Source: Albugo candida (Eukaryota > Oomycota > Peronosporomycetes > Albuginales > Albuginaceae). Taken from it: a stretch of 64,000 bases of DNA. The position numbers and the translations under genes were made by a program. Below the pieces are notes generated by a model. The model saw only the letters and a list, made by a program, of their open reading frames with translations. It was not told where the DNA came from and ran no database searches. Where the stretch lies: assembly GCA_905220665.1 (NCBI GenBank), contig CAJNAR010000016.1, forward strand, positions 186,001 to 250,000, given 5' to 3'. Position 1 is the stretch's first letter; each line of letters opens with the position of its first letter. Of this stretch, positions 45,801-56,649 are shown in pieces.

Positions 45801-48800
45801 TTTTCTGCTCGTTTGCTTGCGCAGAATCGGATCTAACACCGGATCCAATGGAATCGGTACATTTTCCAATAAAACAGCCGCACCAATCATAAGTGCGTGT
45901 TCCAGTGCACGCAAAAACCCGTTCTGATTTGGTCGTACAACCTTTAAATTTGACGAATTCATATTTCGAATCCACGTATTCGCCTGATTCTGAGGATCGA
46001 TCAGAAGCGGCCAACGAGAACTTTGCTGAATCAGAATTGCATTATCAATAGAGAACGCGTCATTCGGAAGCTTGGCGATCGTCCACGTTCGAATTTGAAC
46101 CGGATCACTCAGTGTATCGGCAAAAGAAAACGAACCAGAGCAAATAAGAGGCTCTCCTTGCGCCTGAATACACGCTATCCATTGCTGTAAGGCCTTGGCT
46201 CGAAATACGCTGGTAAATGCGCCCAAGTACGATATAACACCCGAACAGAGCAAGATATCGCCAACCATATTCGTGTAGATCGTTTCCAGTCGCAATAACA
46301 TTCCTTCCCAACGCAATTTCTCTCCCCCTAGACCATTGATAAGCTGTGTAGCCCTCGATAACTTAACACAACAATCGCCGACTTGCTGTTGCAAATCTAA
46401 TTTCCGCTCATTGGCTGTCAGTAATTCGTTCTCTAATCGATTGACTTTATCGAGCACAAGCTGGAGAGCGGTTTGTTTACTTTGCAGTTCTGTTTGTGCT
46501 TTTAACAACGTTTCTGTGGCGACTTCTAATGCCTCTCGTTTAGGTGCGACTACCTTAGCCACTGAGTGATACACGACCATCGCATGAACCCACGCACATA
46601 AACCTGACGCCGCAAGACTCGCTTTCTTAATTTTATCCGCTTGAAAGTCAGAGTTTTTAGTGTACGGCTCCACTTTTTCGATGGCTTCGGGGCGAATATG
46701 ATCTTTATCATACTCGAGTAAATTCTGTAGGAAACGCGTATCCCCGAGAAGATGTTTTTGCGCCGGAACCCAGTAATCGTCAATCTTTCGTGTTCCATTG
46801 GGGTCCTTGATCTTCACAGGTGCTACATTCATCATAATACAAACCGCCTCCATCACGAGCTTGACGCCATCTGGCGGCTTTTTCATCGCTTTAATTTCAG
46901 TGATATCGCCTTTCGTGAGTGTTTGTAGCGCCTGTAAAGCATTCTCTAACGCCGGAATCGCCTGAGCCAATTCGGCTTCACAGCTCTGTTTAATAGAATT
47001 CGCGGTAGCCGCTTGATTATTACATAATTGTTCTTCGGCGGCGACATTATTTTTAGTCCAATTGGCTTCTTCCTGTTCGTGCGAAATGGTTTCTAAAAGG
47101 GCGTCGGTATCAAAAGTTGCGAGTTTTAATTGTGGCTGTAAAGCTTCAAGTTCAATTTGCATCTGCTGAACCTGTTGCGCGGTATCCACAAGTTTGGAAA
47201 GACCGGTTGCGTAACGTTTAGTGCGTGTGGCAATGTCGTTGCGTGTGTGGTGTAATAGTCGCTTGAAGGTATGGAGAAGCTCGAGGTACGAGGCCGGCGT
47301 GATGAAACACTGACGATTTACTATGTGATGGTATTCGAATGCGATTTGTGTGACGGAATTTTGTATGTGCATGCAACAATTCGCTAATTGGGTCTGAAGC
47401 TCAATGCTGAGGTCGGGAATATCGCTTAGGAAATGGTTGGCTACAGATAAAAGCGCTTCCTTAGGCCATTTCGTGAACCAATCGATCGTACAGCAATTGA
47501 CAAATGATGGAAACATGCGAAGTCGTCGACGAAACGCATCGCTATCGGGAGATAGAGCGAGGACAATGTGAAGATTCGATCGACAGCGTGAGACGAAGAA
47601 CGAATACACGTCAAAAGCTCCTTGAGATAACGCGACAGAATCCAATGCGTCCTGAATCTGACTGAGCTCTTCGACGGTCCATAGACTCGATACTTCGCCA
47701 GTGTTTAAAAGAGCATTCACATCGTCCAAGAAACATTCCTCCACGATTTGTGAATCGGATAAGAGGAACACTGTCGGAAGATTTTGAACGCCTGCAAGTT
47801 GTAACACACGTTTAAGATCTGTTTTCCACTCGGTCAAGCCGTACGAGCGAGCTATTTCCAGCTGGATGAGATGATACTTTGCCATAAACGCGGCCAAAAT
47901 CGTAAGTGATCGACGTCCACTGCCTCCCATTCCAACCACAAGCGCATGGCCGTACGGCTGATGAATCACTCGTGAGATCCGTACAATGTGTTCGATAGCA
48001 TTTTGAAATAAAACCAAGTCCATTCGAGTCGATCTTGTCTCATTATACTCTTCCAAAGAAGCTTCCATAGCCCTCTGAAGCATTTGACGATCGTTTAAAT
48101 TCACGTACGATTTCTCTCCATCGGAAATGGTGCTGAAATTCCCGTACAAAAGCGTACGATTCGGACCGAGGATTGCCTTATACTCGAGGTTGAAACACTT
48201 GGTCACGGTCGCCTCCAATGTCGTGTGAAACCACCGTCGATCATCGCCGTTGATCAGCCGATCCGAGAAGACACGCAGACATTCATGACTCCATAAGCGT
48301 ACGAGATCCTCAGCGTCTTGGATCGTCTGTGGTGTACCTTGCGAGATCCCTTGGAATACTTTTGATAAATCACGAAGATTGAATGTGTAATGCGAACGAG
48401 CTGGCGTTGGTAACAGAGAACTTGCGATTTGATGGTAGATTTCTAAAGTCGCTTGAACGATTCCTTGGGCTTGAGACACAACAGCGTCGTCGAAAGGAGC
48501 GAGCCACCATGCCGTAATTTGCGAGAAAATCACACTCAAGCAAGTTCGATCAAATGGAAGAAAATGAACCAAATGGAAATGTCGAGCATACCGCTGAGTG
48601 ATTCGAGATCGACCTCCGCCTGGAGGTCCCATAGCCGCAATGAATTGAACGTCGACAAGCTGTGTGAATAACGTGTTCTTGCGGTTGTACCATCCGCTGT
48701 GGTCGATCACTTGTCGAAGTAATTCGATCGGCGGCTGGGCTCCATACACCTCTTTTGTGGGCATGTTGAGATCGTCGACAAACACAACGCAATGCGATCC

Positions 48801-51800
48801 GACGCGTGGTCCTAAAACTCCTTTTCGACGTTTATCGAGCTTGTTTTCAATCAATTCTTGCGTCTGACTCGCGGTCGTTTGGGCTGAGAAATTGATATAA
48901 ATGCTCGTAAATGCATTTGCTTTTTCCTGAAGCTTTTGCTGAATCGATACGGATTTGCCTGTGCCGGTTTCTCCAGTGCACAGAATGTGATTATGATGCT
49001 CCAGCAACGTGCTGAGAATCCAAGAATGTCGTTTTGTGTCGATCGTTGGCACCAGTATCGACGTATAAGGCGTGTCATGCGGGATGACATATGCATCGAT
49101 TTCGGTTGAGGTTACCCAAGGAACCCAGCCAGCGGCATCGACATCAAAATGGTAGTCGTATATCGATCCTTCTTGTGGGAGCAGTGACGCTGTCGGGGTC
49201 GCTTTCATCTCATACGATGGATGTTTGTTTAGGAATTTCTCGTGGAGAGTAAAACATGACGAAGACAAGGAGCCAGAGAGAAGCTCACGAAAGTATCGAT
49301 CGAATCGAACGCGCGAGGGCTCCTCCAAAACGATTCCAATGGACCAAATAATACTCTGAAGAAAAATATTTTCCAATATGAAAATCACCGCTTTTGCATC
49401 AGCGATTAAACATTCAAAAAGTCGTAATAACGAAGCACACAGCTCCATGGACGATACAGCGGTAGGCACTGTGCAATGATTCTCAACGAAATACAGCAAA
49501 GGAGGCACAAAATGTGTGAAATTCTTCCGTATGGCCTCGGAAGCCGACTTTAAGGGCGCAGGTAATCGCGTTTCCAGCCAAATTTCAATCAACGAATAAA
49601 TTCCAACAGCGTTCCTTTCGACGTAAATCATACCGACACGGGATACTGTCGCCGGAGAAGCTTGCTCCAGATCATCAGTCTCAAACATAATCCTCATCCG
49701 CTCGGTCATTCGTATGATTTCGCCACTCATTAGACAAAGCTTCTTGTTGTCATCCAAAACAGTGTTCATGTTTTCTATCCAGAGAGCGTCTACGGGTCCA
49801 TCAAACATGACCCAATGATTCATATCCAACGTCTGATCACGAGCACATTCCCGATAGATCGATGCTAAGACACCATCACTCCATTCGTGGGTATTGGCAT
49901 CAAAGCTCCCATACAGCTTCCCGATACTGATCGATTTCGGGTTTATTGTATGGATGGAAATACGACTTGTGGCTCCATCGGCTAGATGGAAACACGCGTT
50001 TATAGCTTGAGCGAGCGTATGGATCATACACGTTTTACCAGACATTGTATTCCCGACAATCATGAGACCATGACGAATTTGAACGGTCTGATGAATTTGC
50101 ATCATTTTCTCTTGGAAGGAAGGGCTGTAAATCAATGGAATCGGTGGCGCAGGCTCCGGTCGAATAACAACTCCCTTGGAGCACACGGATGCTATCTGTG
50201 TCGTCAGCGAGTCATTGTCGACGTTGTTACACTCCAAATCATGAAACAGATCGGAAATGATACCTCGAAATAAAGCAAGATCTTGCGTTGTGAATTTCGG
50301 CACATTCACATCGCAAATTGACCTGAGAACGATGTTATCTTCTGTCCAGCGAGGATCCTGGCCGAGCTGTTGTCGAAGTACGCCTGCAGCCACGAGGATA
50401 GAATTGATTGCACGCATTCCGTAGTCGTAATGACTTTGTCCGGAACACTGCTCCGAGCACAGCTGTAGCACTTGTGTCAATTTCCGCGCATTCTTTCTCG
50501 CATTGGAAAATCCAAACGAGTACAATCGTATCTCAGCGATCAAAGCGTAGTCGGGGATCATCATAGCGCAAGGTCGAAATAAAGCTTTGAGATTATCGGG
50601 CAATTCAGCTCGACCAGCATACCCGGGATTCATTGTGATAAAGACATTGGCGCTTTTGTTCAAACGGAGTCGTGTGTTCTCAAACAGAAAAGTCTCAGCG
50701 TCGAGTCTTTTTGCAGTGTTTATCGTGAGAATTTGTTGCGCAATGACCGATAAAACTTCGATATTGATACGATTGAATTCATCAAAGCAACACCATGAGC
50801 CACAAGCAGCTAATCCTTTAAAGAATTTCGCCATTGCGAGGTAATCAAGGCCATCAGAGCAATTGAACACGACACATTGGATAGCGATCGATTTCGATAA
50901 GTCTTTGACAGTCTCTGTCTTACCCGTTCCAGCCGGTCCTTCAGGGGCTCCGCCGTATAATGCGTCAATAGCGCCCATCATTGTTCGATAACATCGATCG
51001 GTGAGTGGAGTTATGACTAAACGCATGGTGTTTCCAAGGTACTCGTAGCCGTACATGACGCGAGCATTCACGATCCGAGCTTGCAATTGAGCGTCTTGGG
51101 GCCCTTGGATCCAGTAGTACCGAAGCTGAGATACCCATTCAAAATCCTTCTCTTGCTCGACGCCTTTGGAGATCATATGAGCGATGGTGTCACGAGCATG
51201 CACATCGATCACAATTAAGGCGCCGATAGTCGTTCGATTCAACTTTGTGAGATCACCGCGTACGATCGTAACGATTCGGTCAAGCTGATTATTGAGCGCT
51301 GATAGATACGTCTTGAGTCCTGAGCATCCGTGATGTAGCATCGCCTCTGTGACCTGCGTGGTCCAGAATACCTGCGATACAGCCAAGACGACCTGAGCTG
51401 GCCAATCGAGGACCCAAGCCTCACGCAATGTTGACGGATACGATTCCAACGCACGTTGAATATGATCACGGATCGATTCCCATTGCACAGCTTCCAACTG
51501 CGCAAGCCACATTTCCACATTCCCTTTGTTAGCGGTGGATTCTGGTTCAATCGTACGGTGTAAATGCACACTTTCTCCTTCTACGCTTTTCATTTCTGTG
51601 ATGTGCAATTCCTTTTTCTGTTCATCTAACTGGAAACTCACTCGATGGATTCCTTCAAAGCATTTGCCCAAGTGTGGCTGGACAGCTCGTGGTTCTTTGG
51701 TTTGGCTTAAAATCTCCAGCAATTCATCATTCGACAGGAAAAAGAACCGAGGGAATGCCAAACGCTTTAGCTCGAGATAATCGCTGAGACCTTTTTGGAT

Positions 51801-54800
51801 CTCGTCGAGCTTTTCGTTAGCTTTTTCAAATTTCGTCAGCAATTTTTCCATTGCTATCAGATTCATAAAGTTGGAATCTGTGACGGCTTCTTCCATAACT
51901 TTGCGCCAGAACGCATCCACAGTTGCAAATCGTCGTGATTCTGTCGGCATTTGACGCATGATATCCTCCGAGGAGAAGATAGATTCCAGGTACAGCCAAG
52001 TCCGCTGACATTGCATCCATTCATCGAGGACTTGCTGAGCATACTGAAGCTTCTTCTCCCAGGATTTGCAGTCCTTCTCAATGTGATGGATGTAGAGAGA
52101 GCTACGTAGACTCTGAGTCTTTAAGAGATGATCTTCTAAAAGCGTGACGATCTCATCGATTCCTTGCAATACAAACGTTTCCGACGTGCGGTACGATATG
52201 CATTGTACATCAACGTTTTCCCATTCTGCCATCATGGCTGTCAGCGTTCGTTGTAAGGAGAATTCTTTCTCAGCAGAAGCCCCAATCTTCTCGACAGCGT
52301 CGAAATGCAAAGTGACACCTTTTTCTAAAAGAGCATTCAACGTGAGATCTTCCTCGGTCTCCTCAAAACCCACAATCTGGCGAATTTGGTCCCAATGTCG
52401 TTCTTGAAGGGCTTGACTGGCCAGTCTTTGGATCACTGGAAGATACGCTCGAAACTCTTGAGTTTGCTCATGGAGCACTCGAGCAACCTGAGCGGATCCT
52501 GGGGCATTTCTATCGAATGTCTTGCTCAGTTTACACGAATTATTGCACCATTCTGTGATAGCGTTCTCAATTGCATTTCCATCGAGATCCATAAACGCTC
52601 CATTCAGCCACGTTTGCCGACTTTGTGCGAAATCAGAAGACATTGTCCAAAGTGTGTAAAAAGGCATAAATTCCGTCTCCAATGCGTCAAGAATCGAGTA
52701 TTCTGTTGGTAGGAGATCAAACACAGCTTCTCGAGCATTGAAATCAGCAGCTTTTTGCTTGGCTTCTTGGATCGAGTCGTACAAAGTTACAGCGAGCTCA
52801 ACGTACTTTTTGGTCGCATCAATGTTCTCGTATGTGGAGAAGGCTTGCGCCTCTGCTTGATATCGATTCAGATCGATTTCGAAAGCCTTTTTCTCAGCCT
52901 TTAGCCGATCGACCAACCGGCTCTTATCTTCCTCTAAAGCGGTCTCGCAAACAGAGGCTGCATATTCAATTCTCAATGGCCATTCCTGGATCGAATACAC
53001 CAGCGCGAAATCATCGTCGTTCAATTTGTACTCCAACTGGTTCAGTGTTTGGACCCATCCATGAATTTCATCCGCCTTGCGTTTCATTTGGACAGTCACG
53101 ACTTTACTTTGGGCGATGTAGGCTTTCAGCTCAGCGACTTGAGCTTCAGTATTTCGCTTTCCTGTGAGCCGATGCAGAATCCCTTCATAGGTGAGGCTCA
53201 CGTGCACCGTTTGTTGTCGAATTTCAGTAGTGACAGCGTCCATCAATACATTGCGAGTTTGGAGAGCGGATTCGATCAGTTGCTGCTTCAGACTGTGACA
53301 TTGAACAGAGATCAGCGGGAAAGCTATCACATCGTATGACACAAACTCTACAGAAGCGATAAACGTTTGAAATTTTTGTATGTGGGAGAAAATCGCCTCA
53401 ATGGAGTCGCCAATTGGAGTGAAATCACCGCTCTTCGCTGCTGTGTGTTGCGCTTTCCATTCGTAAACGTACGTGGTCGCATCGAATTGAATCGCTTCGA
53501 CAAAAGAGCGATACTGAGTCGCTACTTTGCCGACTTGATTCATGCAATTTGATGCGAGATTGTGGACTTGTACCTTTGCATTCTCAATTCGCTCAACAAC
53601 CTCCAAAGTCGTGATATCATCGAGAGAAGTTTGTTCAAGCTGGAGAAGCTTTTTTGACTCTAATGAAAGGAGTGACATCAGCTCGACATCGATCGATTCA
53701 AACTGATTCACAGCGCTGCGGATGGAATCTAGTGGTGCGATCATTGCCTGGCACACCCGTTTCGCTCCAGGTTTGCTCCTCAGCTTTCCATTTTTTAATA
53801 CGAGATCAATGACGATGAGCGAGTCTTTCGGAGAACGCCATGGATCACTTTCATCTTTTTCTTCTCCTTTGGAGGTGCACAATCGATGTAAAAATTGAAC
53901 CCAATCCGTCACACTGTCGAGCACAATTGAGCGAAGCTGAGACGCCATACGCAGTTCAATTCCTCTGATGATCCGTTTTAATGGACTTTGCTCATAGACT
54001 TCGAAATCGGCGACGTAAAAGTCGTACTGATCTTGCAAGTTGTCAACGATACTCTCAATCAATGACCTTCTCCAGTCGATCAATAGGACTTTGATCGTGC
54101 TATTCAGATGTGCTATCTCGATCGCTTGAAAGTCTGTAAGCCGTAGAGGAAGTTCCACTGGTTTTAGAGTTTGTTGTAGCTGTAAGAAATGATGCGAAAA
54201 TGGTGAGATAATTGAGGCTTTCACAGACCAATATGGGGACAATGACGACGTCGTGGGCTGAAAATGGGATCGAACGAGTAAAAGACGATGGAATACAACT
54301 TCCCAACTCGCGTACATTCTCTGAAGTATTCGTATTATTTGGGTCGAATTCGCGAAATGCGTGAAATGAATCAGCTTTTGGTACTTGACAAAGGTTCCAT
54401 AGGCGATGGGAATACTGGCAAATTCACAAACGACTGACTTGGATGGAGGTGGATGTAGACGCAATTCCTCAAACTTTCTTCGGACGCTTTCATCAGCAAA
54501 GTAGCGGTGATACAGCCCCGCTTTCTGCATGATTCTTGCATACTCATCCGAAATGGAGTCTGTCAGAGCACCAAGTAGAGTGGAGGCGTCTTCATTCTTC
54601 ATTGACAAACGAGCAGGTAATCCATTGACGACAAAAGAGTGTATTCGGTCTGTGATTTTCTTTTCGACGGGTCTCATACCTTTGCTGCTTTGTGCTCGTA
54701 AAAAATGGTCAAAGCGAAGTTGGGCCTTTCGATTCTCACGAAGTTGAAGAGCTTTGGATAAACGGAGTTCAAATGCTTGGGTATTTTCAATCTCGAAACG

Positions 54801-55547
54801 TAAATTGAGTCGACGAACCCACTTTTGACGTCCCAAGCTCTCAAATTCGACCAGAAACTTTCCAACTGTTTCATCGTACAAAAGTACCCGACACGATCGC
54901 CATTTATAAGAGTTTTCGTGATAATAACGTGTGTATCCTTGGGAACAACGACTCAACCATTCTTGGGGGCTGTGTGGATCATCCTCGTCAGCATCGAAAA
55001 GATCAAGCGGAAGCTTTGAATGATCCAATTTCAAATACTCTTCTAAATCGACGACGTCGGTGGTTTCCGCTTTATGAGTTTGAACGGGCTCGGGAGAAGT
55101 CAAGCGCTTCGATTTCGACGAGGTTGGCTTCAAAAACGCTTTCGGGAACGGTTTGATAGGCTCTGGGCCTCGTATTCGCTTCAGAAAAGTCTCAAGGTCT
55201 CTTTCACGGGCAAGAGTTTTATCATCCTTCCAACGGTTAAATCGATTCGCATGATCCAATCGATCAAATGCCAGCGATTTTGTGTTACTCTCTGCATCTC
55301 TCCCGGTCTCTAAAGAAGCTTTTTGCAGTCGATTTGAAGCTCTAGCAATCGTCTGTACACGAAGATCAATAAGCATTTTCTTTTGATTCCGATACTCGAC
55401 TTTATGAGCTTGGAGACGACGCATCAATTCCTTTGAAATCCCATCATCCAAGTCGAATTTGCTTGGACGATTGTTTCGAGAAGCGATTCCGGTCGATTTG
55501 GTCAAAGCCGAGATAGCGGTCTCTGAGCTCTCACCATCTCTGTTCAT
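42840..55547 (-). CDS. Axonemal dynein heavy chain, inner-arm type
   Basis: A single frame of 4235 residues with no intron. The tail and linker occupy the first ~1500 residues. AAA1 has the P-loop GPAGTGKTE at about 1536 and CFDEFNRI. AAA2 has GNTMSGKT (about 1832), AAA3 GETGTGKS (about 2190), and AAA4 the GMGGSGRRS variant (about 2537) that is usual for axonemal dyneins. The stalk coiled coil and microtubule-binding region follow, and the C-terminal domain ends in YRTSLRRGTLSTTGHSTNFV and QSHWIRRGAALLTQLD, the canonical axonemal end. The length and AAA1 position fit the single-headed inner-arm group (DNAH1/3/7/12-like). It powers flagellar bending in zoospores. The start is the first ATG after an upstream stop region. 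Confidence 0.95.
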   Translation of the reverse strand: MNRDGESSETAISALTKSTGIASRNNRPSKFDLDDGISKELMRRLQAHKVEYRNQKKMLIDLRVQTIARASNRLQKASLETGRDAESNTKSLAFDRLDHANRFNRWKDDKTLARERDLETFLKRIRGPEPIKPFPKAFLKPTSSKSKRLTSPEPVQTHKAETTDVVDLEEYLKLDHSKLPLDLFDADEDDPHSPQEWLSRCSQGYTRYYHENSYKWRSCRVLLYDETVGKFLVEFESLGRQKWVRRLNLRFEIENTQAFELRLSKALQLRENRKAQLRFDHFLRAQSSKGMRPVEKKITDRIHSFVVNGLPARLSMKNEDASTLLGALTDSISDEYARIMQKAGLYHRYFADESVRRKFEELRLHPPPSKSVVCEFASIPIAYGTFVKYQKLIHFTHFANSTQIIRILQRMYASWEVVFHRLLLVRSHFQPTTSSLSPYWSVKASIISPFSHHFLQLQQTLKPVELPLRLTDFQAIEIAHLNSTIKVLLIDWRRSLIESIVDNLQDQYDFYVADFEVYEQSPLKRIIRGIELRMASQLRSIVLDSVTDWVQFLHRLCTSKGEEKDESDPWRSPKDSLIVIDLVLKNGKLRSKPGAKRVCQAMIAPLDSIRSAVNQFESIDVELMSLLSLESKKLLQLEQTSLDDITTLEVVERIENAKVQVHNLASNCMNQVGKVATQYRSFVEAIQFDATTYVYEWKAQHTAAKSGDFTPIGDSIEAIFSHIQKFQTFIASVEFVSYDVIAFPLISVQCHSLKQQLIESALQTRNVLMDAVTTEIRQQTVHVSLTYEGILHRLTGKRNTEAQVAELKAYIAQSKVVTVQMKRKADEIHGWVQTLNQLEYKLNDDDFALVYSIQEWPLRIEYAASVCETALEEDKSRLVDRLKAEKKAFEIDLNRYQAEAQAFSTYENIDATKKYVELAVTLYDSIQEAKQKAADFNAREAVFDLLPTEYSILDALETEFMPFYTLWTMSSDFAQSRQTWLNGAFMDLDGNAIENAITEWCNNSCKLSKTFDRNAPGSAQVARVLHEQTQEFRAYLPVIQRLASQALQERHWDQIRQIVGFEETEEDLTLNALLEKGVTLHFDAVEKIGASAEKEFSLQRTLTAMMAEWENVDVQCISYRTSETFVLQGIDEIVTLLEDHLLKTQSLRSSLYIHHIEKDCKSWEKKLQYAQQVLDEWMQCQRTWLYLESIFSSEDIMRQMPTESRRFATVDAFWRKVMEEAVTDSNFMNLIAMEKLLTKFEKANEKLDEIQKGLSDYLELKRLAFPRFFFLSNDELLEILSQTKEPRAVQPHLGKCFEGIHRVSFQLDEQKKELHITEMKSVEGESVHLHRTIEPESTANKGNVEMWLAQLEAVQWESIRDHIQRALESYPSTLREAWVLDWPAQVVLAVSQVFWTTQVTEAMLHHGCSGLKTYLSALNNQLDRIVTIVRGDLTKLNRTTIGALIVIDVHARDTIAHMISKGVEQEKDFEWVSQLRYYWIQGPQDAQLQARIVNARVMYGYEYLGNTMRLVITPLTDRCYRTMMGAIDALYGGAPEGPAGTGKTETVKDLSKSIAIQCVVFNCSDGLDYLAMAKFFKGLAACGSWCCFDEFNRINIEVLSVIAQQILTINTAKRLDAETFLFENTRLRLNKSANVFITMNPGYAGRAELPDNLKALFRPCAMMIPDYALIAEIRLYSFGFSNARKNARKLTQVLQLCSEQCSGQSHYDYGMRAINSILVAAGVLRQQLGQDPRWTEDNIVLRSICDVNVPKFTTQDLALFRGIISDLFHDLECNNVDNDSLTTQIASVCSKGVVIRPEPAPPIPLIYSPSFQEKMMQIHQTVQIRHGLMIVGNTMSGKTCMIHTLAQAINACFHLADGATSRISIHTINPKSISIGKLYGSFDANTHEWSDGVLASIYRECARDQTLDMNHWVMFDGPVDALWIENMNTVLDDNKKLCLMSGEIIRMTERMRIMFETDDLEQASPATVSRVGMIYVERNAVGIYSLIEIWLETRLPAPLKSASEAIRKNFTHFVPPLLYFVENHCTVPTAVSSMELCASLLRLFECLIADAKAVIFILENIFLQSIIWSIGIVLEEPSRVRFDRYFRELLSGSLSSSCFTLHEKFLNKHPSYEMKATPTASLLPQEGSIYDYHFDVDAAGWVPWVTSTEIDAYVIPHDTPYTSILVPTIDTKRHSWILSTLLEHHNHILCTGETGTGKSVSIQQKLQEKANAFTSIYINFSAQTTASQTQELIENKLDKRRKGVLGPRVGSHCVVFVDDLNMPTKEVYGAQPPIELLRQVIDHSGWYNRKNTLFTQLVDVQFIAAMGPPGGGRSRITQRYARHFHLVHFLPFDRTCLSVIFSQITAWWLAPFDDAVVSQAQGIVQATLEIYHQIASSLLPTPARSHYTFNLRDLSKVFQGISQGTPQTIQDAEDLVRLWSHECLRVFSDRLINGDDRRWFHTTLEATVTKCFNLEYKAILGPNRTLLYGNFSTISDGEKSYVNLNDRQMLQRAMEASLEEYNETRSTRMDLVLFQNAIEHIVRISRVIHQPYGHALVVGMGGSGRRSLTILAAFMAKYHLIQLEIARSYGLTEWKTDLKRVLQLAGVQNLPTVFLLSDSQIVEECFLDDVNALLNTGEVSSLWTVEELSQIQDALDSVALSQGAFDVYSFFVSRCRSNLHIVLALSPDSDAFRRRLRMFPSFVNCCTIDWFTKWPKEALLSVANHFLSDIPDLSIELQTQLANCCMHIQNSVTQIAFEYHHIVNRQCFITPASYLELLHTFKRLLHHTRNDIATRTKRYATGLSKLVDTAQQVQQMQIELEALQPQLKLATFDTDALLETISHEQEEANWTKNNVAAEEQLCNNQAATANSIKQSCEAELAQAIPALENALQALQTLTKGDITEIKAMKKPPDGVKLVMEAVCIMMNVAPVKIKDPNGTRKIDDYWVPAQKHLLGDTRFLQNLLEYDKDHIRPEAIEKVEPYTKNSDFQADKIKKASLAASGLCAWVHAMVVYHSVAKVVAPKREALEVATETLLKAQTELQSKQTALQLVLDKVNRLENELLTANERKLDLQQQVGDCCVKLSRATQLINGLGGEKLRWEGMLLRLETIYTNMVGDILLCSGVISYLGAFTSVFRAKALQQWIACIQAQGEPLICSGSFSFADTLSDPVQIRTWTIAKLPNDAFSIDNAILIQQSSRWPLLIDPQNQANTWIRNMNSSNLKVVRPNQNGFLRALEHALMIGAAVLLENVPIPLDPVLDPILRKQTSRKGDIHSIQFGDSVVEYDPSFRLYLTTNVGNPKFTAEVYAKVNVVNFMATPEGLQDQMLGIIVAKEEPVLEQQREQLVVEDAKHKKMLQEIEDEILRLLESAKGNILSDQSLIETLGASKVTAVTIQDKVREAASTQERIQEKRAAYEIVATRSAQLFFCLCDLNVLDPMYQYSLEWYIHLFGTAISKTERATKLQERLWSLNSTFTLLLYQHVCRSLFEKDKLLFTFLLTVKVMSTEKRVHASEVRYFFTGNTQVQEKYSKPTETDHWLTDSVWTNLIGLQTFPPFVPILTSFSNSNQLQVWESVLLASKPLEFLTTMPIVSPLSAFQRLLLVRCLRPDAVLPSVTSFIVSEMGQEYIEPPPFNLKASFDDSTCSTPLIIVLTPGADPMMELVKLADAVGFSEKLIAISLGQGQGPLAESAILEAVDIGTWVCLQNCHLSTSWLPTLDRISEEITANRAHPSFRLWLTSEPTPAFPSSLLQRGIKITNEPPQGIRANLRKTFTSISPSWLEESTFTYAHEFRKLFFGLCFFHAMIQERGKFGPLGWNIPYVFSLSDSIISSSQLYHILRDLKTNDPIPFDALCYLTGECNYGGRVTDDKDRRCLLALLTDIYTPSILDNSFTFSQGVYIVPPWKGSMTPHLEFIDSLPHNDSPEVFGLHENANISLAVSKTMEFLHAALNMQPKNATDAMESWDQQLKVLVSDISSRLPEAFDMEQAAIDFPIRYEESTNTVLLQELSRYNQLLNVISTSLDELERALKGFVVLSSELEAMGNSMINGQVPERWDAMSYPSLKPLGSWVHDFLQRMDFLREWFVQKMPPFVYWISGFFFTQGFITGILQNYARKYKIPIDQVGYDMTILSIVSPSLIHEKADDGAYISGLFLEGAGWDFEKIVITESKPRELHVPMPIIHLIPRRREDIESVREVEPQGTAHVYLCPMYRTSLRRGTLSTTGHSTNFVMFIRLPMASIHSQSHWIRRGAALLTQLDT

Positions 55548-55689
55548 TCTGGAGCCGAGGAGAAAAAGATGCGACTCAATGGCTTAAAGGTCACAGACAT
55601 AAGTGTATATTTAAAGCGATAGCACGAAAACGCCTTACTGCCATTCTTTACCATAAAATAAACAAACATATCGATAGCTGATTAAACAA

Positions 55690-56558
55690 TCAGCTGGAAA
55701 GGATTTTCGTTCCTTCTGTTACTTTCCAATGCGGTGGCCACGTATTTTGGACAGAAGGGCGTGCGCGTATTCGTGTGTAAAACATCGCCAAACGAGGATA
55801 GAGACCATCCAATTGCAAGCCACATCGAACCGCATATGCCAAATTTGTGAACAGTGTAAAGTCACACAAATACGGCTGATTGGAATCCACAAGGAATGCA
55901 TTTCCAGTCAAATACGACTCCCATAAATTCAATTCTATTTCCACTTGGTTGAGTTTCGTCTTCAATAGCGCTTGATTGCGCTCTTCGGAAGAAACGCGTC
56001 GTAGATAAGTGATCAGATCACCCAAAACAGATAGAAGCTCATTTGATTCATGGAAGCGCATTTCTGCAATTGCGAATTGCGCCAAATTTGTGGACGGTGG
56101 CATGCATGGTCGACCTGTATACGTCCTTTCTAAGTACTCCAAGATCGCGCTGCATTCGTAAAGCGTTGTTCGAGATCCTGTCACTTCGTTCACTGGCTCG
56201 ATCAGCACGGGAACGCGCATACGCGGGTTAATACTTTGAAAAAATGGCGATTTTAGCACCCCACTAGAGAAGGCGACGCATATGCCGCGATACTGAATGT
56301 TTTTTTCCTCTAATACGATGAGTACGCGCCAAGCTATGCAGAATTGCGTGATGCAGATAGAAGGGATTTTATTGTATGCTTTTTACCTTGTGGGCTTCCA
56401 GAGCCCCAAAACAAAACGCGTTCATGCGGCAAAGGGGCTGATTGGATCAACGCTTCCTCTGTAGCGATAGGGTTGCTGCAATCCAATTTACCGCTCTGTT
56501 CTCTTGCCGCCGAAGTTTTCATTGCTTGCTCATACTTTAAGCACCAATTATCAGTCAT
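55690..56558 (-). CDS. Glutathione S-transferase-like protein
   Basis: Two exons, 56558-56387 and 56333-55690 (53-bp intron), give 271 residues. After a ~50-residue leader the thioredoxin fold starts at LFWGSGSPQAWRVLIVLEEK, across the splice site. It has the cis-proline motif RVPVLIEP and the glutathione-contact motif TLYECSAILEYLE. The helical C-terminal domain follows. The motif before the first helix (SGSPQAWRV) lacks a cysteine, pointing to Ser chemistry. Substrate and class are not clear; theta/zeta-like or a eukaryotic EF1-gamma-like lineage are possible. Confidence 0.85.
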
Positions 56559-56649
56559 GACGGTTTAATTTGTAATTACCAACTATATGAGGCTTTATAT
56601 ATATGATATGCAATAATATCTGGCTATAACACCAATAAAACATTCGACA
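56559..56649. promoter_or_regulatory. Short divergent promoter region
   Basis: These 91 AT-rich bases separate the GST-like and SNRNP27 start codons. Both promoters must overlap here or extend into the genes. Confidence 0.4.
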